Assembly: GCA_947626365.1 (NCBI GenBank)
Contig: CANQRW010000028.1
Span: 1 to 38,664 of the forward strand
Reading direction: 5' to 3'
DNA length: 38,664 bases
Source: an uncultured Lachnospiraceae bacterium
GTDB lineage: Bacteria > Bacillota > Clostridia > Lachnospirales > Lachnospiraceae
Shown: piece by piece, positions 32,095-38,664 of the stretch
Layout: each line of letters opens with the position of its first letter
Position numbering within the stretch: the stretch's first letter is position 1
Made by a program: the position numbers and the translations under genes
Notes under the pieces: generated by a model
What the model saw: only the letters and a program-made list of their open reading frames with translations
Told to the model about the DNA's origin: nothing
Database searches by the model: none

Positions 32095-33675
32095 ATGGCG
32101 TATACGGCGCTGTACCGCAAATGGCGGCCGGCTGTATTTGAGGATGTAAAAGGCCAGGACCATATTGTGAGGACTCTGAAAAATCAAATACTGTCTCAGC
32201 GCATCGGCCATGCATATCTGTTCTGCGGTACCAGAGGTACCGGAAAGACAACGATTGCCAAGATTCTGGCCAGGGCGGTCAACTGTGAAAACCCTGTGGA
32301 CGGCAGTCCCTGCGGTCAGTGCCGCACCTGCCGGAATATTGCGGCAGGAGCGTCTCTGAACGTGGTGGAGATCGACGCTGCCTCCAACAACGGCGTAGAC
32401 AATATCCGCGAGATTCGGGAGCAGGTCCAGTATCCGCCTACGGAGGGACGCTACCGTGTATATATTATTGACGAGGTTCACATGCTGTCGGCAGGGGCGT
32501 TTAATGCCCTTCTTAAGACGCTGGAGGAACCTCCGTCTTATGTAATTTTCATTCTGGCGACTACGGAGGTACAGAAGATTCCCGTCACAGTGCTTTCCCG
32601 GTGTCAGAGATACGATTTCAAGAGAATTGCCATACAGACGCTGACAGACCGGCTGAGAGAGCTCTCTCTGGCGGAGAATATCAGCGTGGAAGATAAAGCC
32701 CTGACCTATATTGCCAAGGCAGCCGACGGCTCCATGAGGGATGCCTTAAGCCTGCTGGATCAGTGCGTCGCTTTTCATTTCGGGGAGCGTCTGACCTACG
32801 ACCATGTGCTGGATATTCTCGGGGCGGTTGACACCAGTGTTTTCAGCAGGATGTTCCGGGCGGTGACGGAGAACCGGACGACAGACTGCATCCGTCAGCT
32901 GGAAGAGCTGATTCTCCAGGGCAGGGAATTGACCCAGTTCGTCCTGGATTTCACCTGGTATATGCGGAATCTTCTGCTGACTCAGTCTGCCGATGATCCG
33001 GAAGGCATTGTGGATATGTCTTCTGACAATCTGAAGCTTCTGGAAGAGGATGCGAAAAAGGCCTCCGGCGAGACGCTGATGCGTTATATCCGCGTATTTT
33101 CCGAGCTGTCCAATCAGATTCGGTATGCGGCTCAGAAGCGGGTTTTGGTGGAACTGGCGTTTATTAAACTGACAAGGCCTCAGATGGAGGAGAATTACGA
33201 TTCCATTCTGGAACGGCTGAATAAGATTGAGGAGACTCTGGAAGAGGGAATTCCTGCAGTCCAGGCGGCTGTGCCGCAGGCTGCGGCGCCGGCGGCCCCG
33301 GCTGCGGAGAGCGCTCCGCCGAAGCAGGTGACGCTTCCCAAAGCGCAGCTGGAGGATCTGCAGATGATCCGCGGCGAGTGGGGCAGGATTGTCCGCAGTC
33401 TTGGAGGCGTGATCCGTTCCGGTTTCCGGGATACGGTTGTGGAACCTGCCGGAGACAGCTGCCTGTGTGTGGTGTTTTCCAGCAGGGACAGCTTTGATAT
33501 CGGGCGGCGCCCGACTGTCATGGGCCAGCTGGAGGATTATGTGAAGAATACTTACGGCAAGGACATCTATTTTAAGGCGCGGCTTCTGGGCAGCGGCGAG
33601 CGGACAGATACCGTGTATGTCACGGACGAGGATTTGAAAAATCATATCCATATGGATATTACCATAGAAGAATAG
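32095..33675 (+). CDS. dnaX: DNA polymerase III subunits gamma/tau
   Basis: AAA+ clamp-loader ATPase of the replisome; 526 residues. Walker A GTRGTGKT is at 45-52, the zinc ligands Cys64, Cys73, Cys76 and Cys79 follow, then the Walker B-type IIDEVHMLS and sensor-1 region ILATTEVQKIPVTVLSRCQR. A Pro/Ala-rich linker (about 385-405) leads to a short C-terminal tau-like domain. No A-run frameshift signal like that of E. coli was seen, so a single product is expected. Starts at ATG 32095 after GGAAAGAGG; ybaB follows after 37 nt. Confidence 0.97.
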   Translation: MAYTALYRKWRPAVFEDVKGQDHIVRTLKNQILSQRIGHAYLFCGTRGTGKTTIAKILARAVNCENPVDGSPCGQCRTCRNIAAGASLNVVEIDAASNNGVDNIREIREQVQYPPTEGRYRVYIIDEVHMLSAGAFNALLKTLEEPPSYVIFILATTEVQKIPVTVLSRCQRYDFKRIAIQTLTDRLRELSLAENISVEDKALTYIAKAADGSMRDALSLLDQCVAFHFGERLTYDHVLDILGAVDTSVFSRMFRAVTENRTTDCIRQLEELILQGRELTQFVLDFTWYMRNLLLTQSADDPEGIVDMSSDNLKLLEEDAKKASGETLMRYIRVFSELSNQIRYAAQKRVLVELAFIKLTRPQMEENYDSILERLNKIEETLEEGIPAVQAAVPQAAAPAAPAAESAPPKQVTLPKAQLEDLQMIRGEWGRIVRSLGGVIRSGFRDTVVEPAGDSCLCVVFSSRDSFDIGRRPTVMGQLEDYVKNTYGKDIYFKARLLGSGERTDTVYVTDEDLKNHIHMDITIEE

Positions 33676-33712
33676 CGGAATCATATTATAAAACATTCGG
33701 GAGGAAAAGAAT

Positions 33713-34066
33713 ATGGCGAAACGCGGCGGATTTCAGGGCGGCATGCCGGGAAACATGAGCAATCTGATGAAGCAGGCTCAGCGTATGCAGCGGCAGATGG
33801 AAGAGACTTCAAAAGAACTGGAAAGCAGGGAATATACGGCTTCTGCAGGCGGCGGCGCGGTCAGCGTCACAGTATCCGGCAGGAAGGAGATTACCGCGGT
33901 GAAGATCTCACCGGAGGCAGTGGATCCGGATGATGTGGAAATGCTGGAGGATATGATCATGGCGGCTGCCAACGAAGCTTTCCGCCAGATGGAAGAAGCT
34001 TCCGCCAGCGCCATGTCGAAGCTGACCGGCGGGTTGGGCGGCTTAGGCGGAGGCCTTCCGTTCTGA
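33713..34066 (+). CDS. YbaB/EbfC family nucleoid-associated protein
   Basis: Small DNA-binding dimer of 117 residues, cytoplasmic, nearly always encoded between dnaX and recR. The core [20 protein letters not shown] and the [20 protein letters not shown] segment are diagnostic. The C-terminus is Gly-rich ([14 protein letters not shown]). GGGAGG lies about 7 nt before ATG 33713, and recR begins 2 nt after its stop codon. Confidence 0.96.
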   Translation: MAKRGGFQGGMPGNMSNLMKQAQRMQRQMEETSKELESREYTASAGGGAVSVTVSGRKEITAVKISPEAVDPDDVEMLEDMIMAAANEAFRQMEEASASAMSKLTGGLGGLGGGLPF

Positions 34067-34067
34067 T

Positions 34068-34664
34068 ATGGAATACTACAGCGGCCAGATTGCAAAATTA
34101 ATCGAAGAATTGTCCAGGCTTCCGGGAATAGGGACCAAGTCGGCGCAGAGGCTTGCTTTTCATATTATCAATATGCCCGGCGAGCAGGTAGAGCAGCTGG
34201 CGTCCGCTATGGTTGACGCCAGGAAAAATATCCGTTACTGCAGGGAATGCTGCACCCTGACGGACCAGGAACTGTGCCCGGTATGCAGAAGCCAGAGCAG
34301 GGATCACAGAACCATCATGGTAGTGGAGAATCCCAGGGATTACGCGGCGTATGAAAAGACAGGCAAATATGACGGCGTGTATCATGTCCTTCACGGAGCC
34401 ATTTCCCCCATGCTGGGGATTGGTCCTAATGAAATTCGGCTGAAAGAGTTGATGCAGCGTCTGCAGGGCGATGTAAATGAAGTGATCATCGCTACCAACT
34501 CCAGTTTGGAGGGAGAGACGACAGCCATGTACATAAGCAAGCTGATAAAACCTACGGGTATTAAGGTAAGCCGGATTGCCAGCGGCGTTCCGGTGGGCGG
34601 CGATTTGGAGAACATCGATGAGGTGACTCTTCTTCGCGCCCTGGAAGGACGGGTGGAACTTTAA
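34068..34664 (+). CDS. recR: Recombination mediator RecR
   Basis: Works with RecO/RecF to load RecA on gapped DNA. The 198 residues show an N-terminal helix-hairpin-helix ([17 protein letters not shown]), a zinc finger with CRECC and CPVC (about 57-72), and the Toprim domain starting at [13 protein letters not shown]. Full length for the family. Starts 2 nt after the ybaB stop, indicating coupling. The usual yaaL/DUF2508 gene does not follow; a TPR protein does. Confidence 0.97.
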   Translation: MEYYSGQIAKLIEELSRLPGIGTKSAQRLAFHIINMPGEQVEQLASAMVDARKNIRYCRECCTLTDQELCPVCRSQSRDHRTIMVVENPRDYAAYEKTGKYDGVYHVLHGAISPMLGIGPNEIRLKELMQRLQGDVNEVIIATNSSLEGETTAMYISKLIKPTGIKVSRIASGVPVGGDLENIDEVTLLRALEGRVEL

Positions 34665-34696
34665 CCGTCAGAAAACGTTTAGTAGGAGTGTAGACC

Positions 34697-36724
34697 ATGG
34701 ATAAATATGAGTTTAACGTCAAGGTTGAGCAAATTAAGAAACTGGTGATGAAGGAAGATTTCGAGACGGCCATGAAGATTGCCGATACCATAGACTGGCA
34801 TCGTGTCCGCAACGCGAATCTGCTGGCAATGATCTCTCAGGTATATGAGAATAACGGAGAGTATCTGGAAGCCAAGGAGATCCTGCTTCAGGCTTATGAG
34901 CGCGCCCCGGTAGGAAAGAGGCTGCTGTTTAAACTGGCAGAGCTGGCTCTTCGCGAAGGAAATGTGCGGGAGGCAGAGGATTATTACAGAGAATTCTGCG
35001 AAGTGGCTCCGGGCGATTCCCGCCAGAGTTTGCTGCGATATCTGATTTTGAAAGAAAGAGGCACGTCTGTGGATAAGCTGCTTCCTATTCTTGAAAGCTA
35101 TGTGTCTGCAGAGATGGATGAGCAGTGGATGTACGAACTGGCGGAGCTGTATTCTCAGGCAGGGGAACGGGAAAAGTGCGTTCAGATGTGTGACCGCATG
35201 ATCCTGATGTTTGGTCTGGGCAAATATGTAGAGAAAGCCATGAAACTGAAGGTTCAGTATGCGCCTCTCAATGATTACCAGCAGGATCTGGTGGAGAATA
35301 AGGATAAATATGAAGCGAAATTGAAAGCCGTAGAAGAAGAATTTTCCCGCGGACCTCTTGATATGCTGATGGATGATGATCCGGACGAGGACCATTTCCC
35401 GGAGGATCGTTATCCGGGGGACGATTACCCGGAGAATGATTACCCGGAGAATGGTTATTCCGCCGATGATTACCCGGAAGATAGTTATTCGGAAGATAAC
35501 TATCCGGGGGAGGAATCCTCAGGCGGAGAGGCGGAAGAATACGCGATGTATGACCGTTATCAGGGCGATGAAGAGCTGGTGGCCAATCTTCATCAGGCGG
35601 CAGTCGAGGAGAATCTGGCCCAGGAAGTGTCCCGCATTGCCCAGGAAGGCAGCGATAACAGCAGAATTGTAGATGAGCCGACGAAAACTTTGTATGATAT
35701 CCGCAGGTCTGGTATGGCCGGTACTGGTTCCGAGGAAAAAGAGGCTCGGATTGAGGATGACGAGGAACAGCAGGTTATTGCCGAGGCGGCAGTGACAAAA
35801 GCGGAGCAGCCGGAAGGGGCAGAATCGGCGCAGGAGAACGAGGCTTCTTTCCAGGCAGGCGATTCAGAGGAGATTTCAGCCGCTCGGCAGAATGGAGCCG
35901 GCCGGGATCCCGGCAAAGGGGAGGCGCCTGCGCAGGAACCGGTTTCCAATCATCTGTCTGTTGAGGCCAGGACTCCGGAAAAGGGCCTGAAGGTGGCGAT
36001 TGATGCCTTAAAGAAATACCATGTAGTTCATAATACTCACAATCAGACGCTGAAGATCACAGGCAGTAAGCTGAACAGCAGAGGAATCATGAATGTGGCT
36101 GACAGGCTTCGCGGCAAGGATCTGATTATTGAGGAAGCGGGGGATTTATCCGAAGATGAGCTTAAGAATCTGGAAGAATTGATGACAGACGATACCAGCG
36201 GTATGGTGGTCGTGCTGATCGATAATCCCCGCCAGATGGAGGAAATGTATCAGAAGAATCCTGAGTTTATGCAGATGTTTGAGCATATAGACGGAGAACT
36301 GGTCAGGGAAGATCCCATCGAACAGGCGGTTATGCGCCAGGTGGAAGAGGAGGAACGTCAGGCCCACAGAGAAGAGGAGCAGGTCGTGTCAGACGGGGAG
36401 GAAGGACCGGAAGAAGCGGCTGTGATGGAAAATGATGATTATGATGAGGAGATGGATGCAGACGCTTTTGCGGAATATGCATGTCAGTATGCCAGTCAGA
36501 TTGACTGCAGCATTCTCGGGAAGAGTATGCTGGCGCTCTATGAACGTGTGGAACTGATGGAAGAGGATGGCATTCCGCTGACAAGGGCTACCGCAGAGGA
36601 ACTGATCGAGGAGGCTGCCGATAAGGCAGAGAAGCCGTCTCTCGGCAGACTGATCACAGGAGTATTTTCTCCTAAATACGATAAAGAAGGTCTGCTGATT
36701 CTGAGGGAAGAACACTTTATCTAG
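34697..36724 (+). CDS. TPR protein with acidic repeat linker and degenerate AAA-like domain
   Basis: A 675-residue cytoplasmic protein of unknown function. Residues 1-220 form TPR-like helical repeats (YLEAKEILLQAYERAPVG; AELYSQAGEREKCVQMCDRM). Residues about 234-272 are a Tyr-Pro-Glu/Asp repeat, followed by a long acidic disordered linker. Residues about 423-535 align by eye with CbxX/SpoVK-type AAA ATPases: DLIIEEAGDLS (near 475) at the Walker B position and GMVVVLIDNPRQMEEMYQKN at sensor 1, but no Walker A is present. A helical C-terminal domain (580-675) follows. It has a ribosome site (AGGAG) before ATG 34697 and lies between recR and a HAD gene in one transcript. Confidence 0.8.
   Translation: MDKYEFNVKVEQIKKLVMKEDFETAMKIADTIDWHRVRNANLLAMISQVYENNGEYLEAKEILLQAYERAPVGKRLLFKLAELALREGNVREAEDYYREFCEVAPGDSRQSLLRYLILKERGTSVDKLLPILESYVSAEMDEQWMYELAELYSQAGEREKCVQMCDRMILMFGLGKYVEKAMKLKVQYAPLNDYQQDLVENKDKYEAKLKAVEEEFSRGPLDMLMDDDPDEDHFPEDRYPGDDYPENDYPENGYSADDYPEDSYSEDNYPGEESSGGEAEEYAMYDRYQGDEELVANLHQAAVEENLAQEVSRIAQEGSDNSRIVDEPTKTLYDIRRSGMAGTGSEEKEARIEDDEEQQVIAEAAVTKAEQPEGAESAQENEASFQAGDSEEISAARQNGAGRDPGKGEAPAQEPVSNHLSVEARTPEKGLKVAIDALKKYHVVHNTHNQTLKITGSKLNSRGIMNVADRLRGKDLIIEEAGDLSEDELKNLEELMTDDTSGMVVVLIDNPRQMEEMYQKNPEFMQMFEHIDGELVREDPIEQAVMRQVEEEERQAHREEEQVVSDGEEGPEEAAVMENDDYDEEMDADAFAEYACQYASQIDCSILGKSMLALYERVELMEEDGIPLTRATAEELIEEAADKAEKPSLGRLITGVFSPKYDKEGLLILREEHFI
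35397..35513 (+). repeat. Degenerate 15-bp tandem repeat inside the TPR protein gene
   Basis: About seven or eight units of a 15-bp period such as GATTACCCGGAGAAT encode a five-residue pattern, acidic-x-Tyr-Pro/Ser-acidic (for example DDYPENDYPENGY). The frame is kept, so copy changes would alter only linker length. Units have diverged. Confidence 0.85.
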
Positions 36725-36735
36725 AAGGAAAATCT

Positions 36736-37569
36736 ATGAAAATAAAACTGATCGCCTTTGACCTGGACGGAACATTGCTGGATGATGATAAAAATCTGCC
36801 GGAGAGAAACCTGCAGGCATTGGAGGCATGTGCAGACAGGGGCATTTATATCGTCCCCTGTACAGGCAGGATCAGGCAGGGAATTCCTCCGGAGGTTTTA
36901 AACATCCGGGGGATTCGTTATGCTGTCACTGTAAATGGGGCATTTATTGAAGATATAAGAGAGAACCAGATTCTGGACCGGCAGCAGATGAAACCGGAGA
37001 CTGCTCTGGCGATCATGGATATGGCGGATGCCTACCCTCATATTATGTATGACGCCTACGTTGAGGGTCAGGGAATTTCCGAAGAAAGATTTTACGATCA
37101 TCTGGAGGATTTTGCCGTGCCTTTTCACATACAGACTATGATCCGCCGCACCAGAATCAAAGTTCCCGATATTAAGGAGTATATTCGGACCGGGGATCGT
37201 CCGGTCGATAAAATTAACATGTATTTTGTCGATCAGAAGGACCGCAGGATGATGAGAGATCTTCTGATACAGTTTTCTGACACACTGGTTTCATCTTCGG
37301 TATATAATAATCTTGAGATTAATGGCGAGGGTGCTGAAAAGGGAGATGCGATTCTGCGCCTGGCCGCTTATTTGGGTGTGGATGTTTCTCAGGTCATGGT
37401 ATTTGGTGATGGCGAAAATGATTATTCCATGATCAAAAAGGCCGGCTGGGGCGTAGCCATGGGAAATGGGGAAGCCGGTCTGAAAGAGGCCGCCGATTAT
37501 GTGACTGCCGGCAATAATGAGGCAGGAGTCGCCCAGGCCCTGGAAAAATTAATACTGTCCGGAGAATAA
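36736..37569 (+). CDS. Cof-type HAD-superfamily phosphatase
   Basis: Cytoplasmic sugar-phosphate or cofactor phosphatase, 277 residues. Motif I FDLDGTLL has nucleophile Asp9 and Asp11, motif II VPCTGR, and the C-terminal motif IV VFGDGENDYSM binds magnesium; the cap domain of the C2b type lies between. Ends as the Cof family does (AMGNGEAGLKEAADYVT). It starts 11 nt after the TPR gene stop and is followed by the CvpA-like gene after 5 nt. Substrate unknown. Confidence 0.94.
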   Translation: MKIKLIAFDLDGTLLDDDKNLPERNLQALEACADRGIYIVPCTGRIRQGIPPEVLNIRGIRYAVTVNGAFIEDIRENQILDRQQMKPETALAIMDMADAYPHIMYDAYVEGQGISEERFYDHLEDFAVPFHIQTMIRRTRIKVPDIKEYIRTGDRPVDKINMYFVDQKDRRMMRDLLIQFSDTLVSSSVYNNLEINGEGAEKGDAILRLAAYLGVDVSQVMVFGDGENDYSMIKKAGWGVAMGNGEAGLKEAADYVTAGNNEAGVAQALEKLILSGE

Positions 37570-37574
37570 ACGCA

Positions 37575-38303
37575 ATGGATAACTGGTTGGAAATCGCAAT
37601 AGGAGTTTTTTTGTTGGGAATGGTTCTGTATGGCCATTGGCGCGGCCTGATACGGCTGGCAGTTTCTATGCTGGCCCTGCTGATTACTTTCGTGGTTGTC
37701 AGACTGGCTATGCCTTATGCCGCGGACTATGTCCGTCAGAACACCTCTGTATATGAATGGCTCGCAAAGCGTGTAGAGGCCGCTGTTCAGCCGGAAGAAC
37801 TTTTGGGAAATACAATTCCTGGGATGGCATTGGAGACTCCGTCCTTTCAGCGGCAGTTTATTGAAGGAATGGAGCTTCCGGACGAGATAAAGGAGCTTCT
37901 GATTGAAAATAACAACAGCGAGATGTACGAACTTCTGGGAGTAACCGCTTTTACGGAATATATTGGAAATTATCTTGCGAACCTGATGTTAAATCTGGTC
38001 GGTTTCGTCATATCGTTCCTGGTTGTGTATGTGTCCCTGAGGCTGCTTGCCAATGCGCTGGATCTGGTGGCAAAGCTTCCGATTCTTTCGGGGATGAACC
38101 ACCTGGCCGGAGCTTTGCTGGGCGGCCTGCACGGATTGCTTTTTGTGTGGATATTCTTTCTGGTACTGACGATTTTTTCGAAAGCAGCCTGGTCGCAGCA
38201 GATGCTGACTCAGATACGGGCCAGCGGATGGCTGTCGCTGCTTTATCGATATAATTTGCTTACCCGGTTGATCCTCGGTATTTTCAAAGGAATAGGAGCA
38301 TGA
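37575..38303 (+). CDS. CvpA family membrane protein
   Basis: Integral membrane protein of 242 residues with four or five hydrophobic segments. The first pair (IAIGVFLLGMVLYGHWRGLI, then LAVSMLALLITFVVV) has the G-x-x-R-G-L turn of the CvpA/YshB family; a soluble loop (about 55-125) contains LPDEIKELLIENNN; the last segments include LSGMNHLAGALLGGLHGLLF, also typical. CvpA was linked to colicin V production and to envelope function; the role in Firmicutes is unclear. Last gene before the rRNA promoter region. Confidence 0.88.
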   Translation: MDNWLEIAIGVFLLGMVLYGHWRGLIRLAVSMLALLITFVVVRLAMPYAADYVRQNTSVYEWLAKRVEAAVQPEELLGNTIPGMALETPSFQRQFIEGMELPDEIKELLIENNNSEMYELLGVTAFTEYIGNYLANLMLNLVGFVISFLVVYVSLRLLANALDLVAKLPILSGMNHLAGALLGGLHGLLFVWIFFLVLTIFSKAAWSQQMLTQIRASGWLSLLYRYNLLTRLILGIFKGIGA

Positions 38304-38320
38304 CTGCCGGATAGGGATTG

Positions 38321-38401
38321 ATGTCTGAAGAAGAGACAGAACAACCACAAAATATAGGGCAAAATAATAAAGAACCGCATATCTTGTGGCAGGTAAATTA
38401 G
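38321..38401 (+). CDS. Possible 26-aa peptide
   Basis: ATG 38321 to TAG 38401 encodes MSEEETEQPQNIGQNNKEP followed by seven residues. An AGGGA lies only 3-4 nt upstream, a weak site. Hydrophilic, unrecognised. The codons could be chance in a gap between cvpA and the rRNA promoters. Confidence 0.2.
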   Translation: MSEEETEQPQNIGQNNKEPHILWQVN

Positions 38402-38466
38402 AAGAAAAAAATGATAAAAAAAGAATGAAAATTCCCTTGACAATTTCGCGGATGAAATGTTATAGT
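38401..38466 (+). promoter_or_regulatory. rRNA operon promoter P1 with A-rich upstream element
   Basis: TTGACA (38437-38442), 18-bp spacer and TATAGT (38461-38466). The 35 bp upstream are runs of A, as in UP elements bound by the RNA polymerase alpha subunit. Confidence 0.75.
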
Positions 38467-38470
38467 ATAG

Positions 38471-38502
38471 TTCCACCGCCCAAATGGCGGATGGAAGTTT
38501 TT
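38471..38502 (+). terminator. Terminator-like hairpin between the two rRNA promoters
   Basis: TTCCA-CCGCC (38471-38480) pairs with GGCGG-(A)-TGGAA (38486-38496) around a 5-nt loop; 10 bp with one bulge, followed by GTTTTT (38497-38502). It probably ends the pfkA-cvpA transcript, but it also begins almost exactly where P1 RNA starts. Confidence 0.65.
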
Positions 38503-38525
38503 GTGAAAAAAGTTTAAAAAAGTTG

Positions 38526-38554
38526 TTGACAAAGGGAAAGCAGTATGGTAAGGT
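38526..38554 (+). promoter_or_regulatory. rRNA operon promoter P2
   Basis: TTGACA (38526-38531), 17-bp spacer and TAAGGT (38549-38554), preceded by A-runs. Tandem with P1, 89 bp apart, as usual for rRNA operons. Confidence 0.75.
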
Positions 38555-38664
38555 ATAAAAGTTGCTGCTGAACCAGAGTCAGCGCGCAAGGACCTTGAAA
38601 ACTGAAGACTGAACAGTATGTAAGACCCTGAATGTCCGCGAATATCAGCCTGCGGGCGCGCGGA
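38555..38664 (+). other. rRNA operon leader with boxA-like element (16S lies beyond the window)
   Basis: CCTTGAAAACTGAA (38593-38606) resembles the boxA antitermination element found before Firmicutes rRNA genes. At the very end, TCCGCG (38635-38640) can pair with CGCGGA (38659-38664), possibly the start of the pre-16S processing region. No mature rRNA sequence is in the window, so the downstream gene is inferred. Confidence 0.6.

Noticed and set aside
32095-33675. Programmed frameshift in dnaX like that of E. coli
   Set aside because: No A-AAA-AAG slippery heptamer with a following hairpin was seen; A-runs reach only five and lie in ordinary coding context.
1-38664. CRISPR array, insertion sequence, prophage or tRNA gene
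   Set aside because: No regularly spaced repeats, transposase or integrase genes, phage genes or cloverleaf sequences were recognised anywhere in the window.

Overview
The window looks like chromosomal DNA of an anaerobic, monoderm Clostridia, most likely Lachnospiraceae (gene content and family recall; no search was possible). Supporting signs are strong GGAGG-type ribosome sites, sigma-A promoters with 17-bp spacing, a large-type SRP RNA, an oxygen-sensitive radical-SAM activase, and families I associate with Lachnospiraceae (DUF5702, DUF6382-FHA, DUF6128). No insertion sequence, prophage, CRISPR array or tRNA was seen.

Layout. 1-1358 (-): most of pckA, cut by the left edge. 1499-8078 (-): apparently one operon running right to left from a promoter at 8155-8183: DUF2508-like small protein, GH13 alpha-amylase-like enzyme, glycogen branching enzyme, OmpR-type response regulator, large multi-pass histidine kinase. 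8221-18598 (+): a Tad/Flp type IVb pilus locus from its own strong promoter: prepilin peptidase, TadZ/CpaE-like, CpaF ATPase, TadB, TadC with an extracytoplasmic Ig-like insert, a 59-aa Flp pilin, a DUF5702 protein, a TadE-like protein ending in two Cys/His modules, a second prepilin peptidase, a small TadE-like protein, and a membrane-bound FHA protein. 18603-20285 (+): rhomboid protease, HIT protein and ECF-like sigma factor. 20330-24527: murG (-), an unknown 81-aa protein (+), nagB (-), a DUF6128-like protein (+) and an NrdG-type activase (-). 24592-27488 (+): trkA-trkH potassium uptake. 27512-30380 (-): an exo-rhamnogalacturonan-lyase-like (YetA/PL26-like) protein followed by the tRNA adenosine deaminase gene.

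30505-38303 (+): SRP RNA, then a long colinear run pfkA, dnaX, ybaB/ebfC, recR, a TPR protein with a degenerate AAA-like region, a Cof-type HAD phosphatase and a CvpA-family protein. The window ends in tandem promoters and the leader of what should be an rRNA operon.

How the parts fit. The left operon puts glycogen/alpha-glucan enzymes under the same transcript as a sensor-regulator pair, next to gluconeogenic pckA. The Tad locus holds the whole inner apparatus expected of a monoderm Tad pilus (no secretin) plus several accessory surface proteins. The right half keeps the classic Firmicutes neighbourhood tadA-SRP RNA-dnaX-ybaB-recR, but tadA is inverted and separated by the lyase-like gene, and pfkA sits between SRP RNA and dnaX. 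The most unusual items are the Ig-like TadC, the start-codon anomaly of the first prepilin peptidase, the zinc-module TadE-like protein, and the TPR/pseudo-AAA protein.
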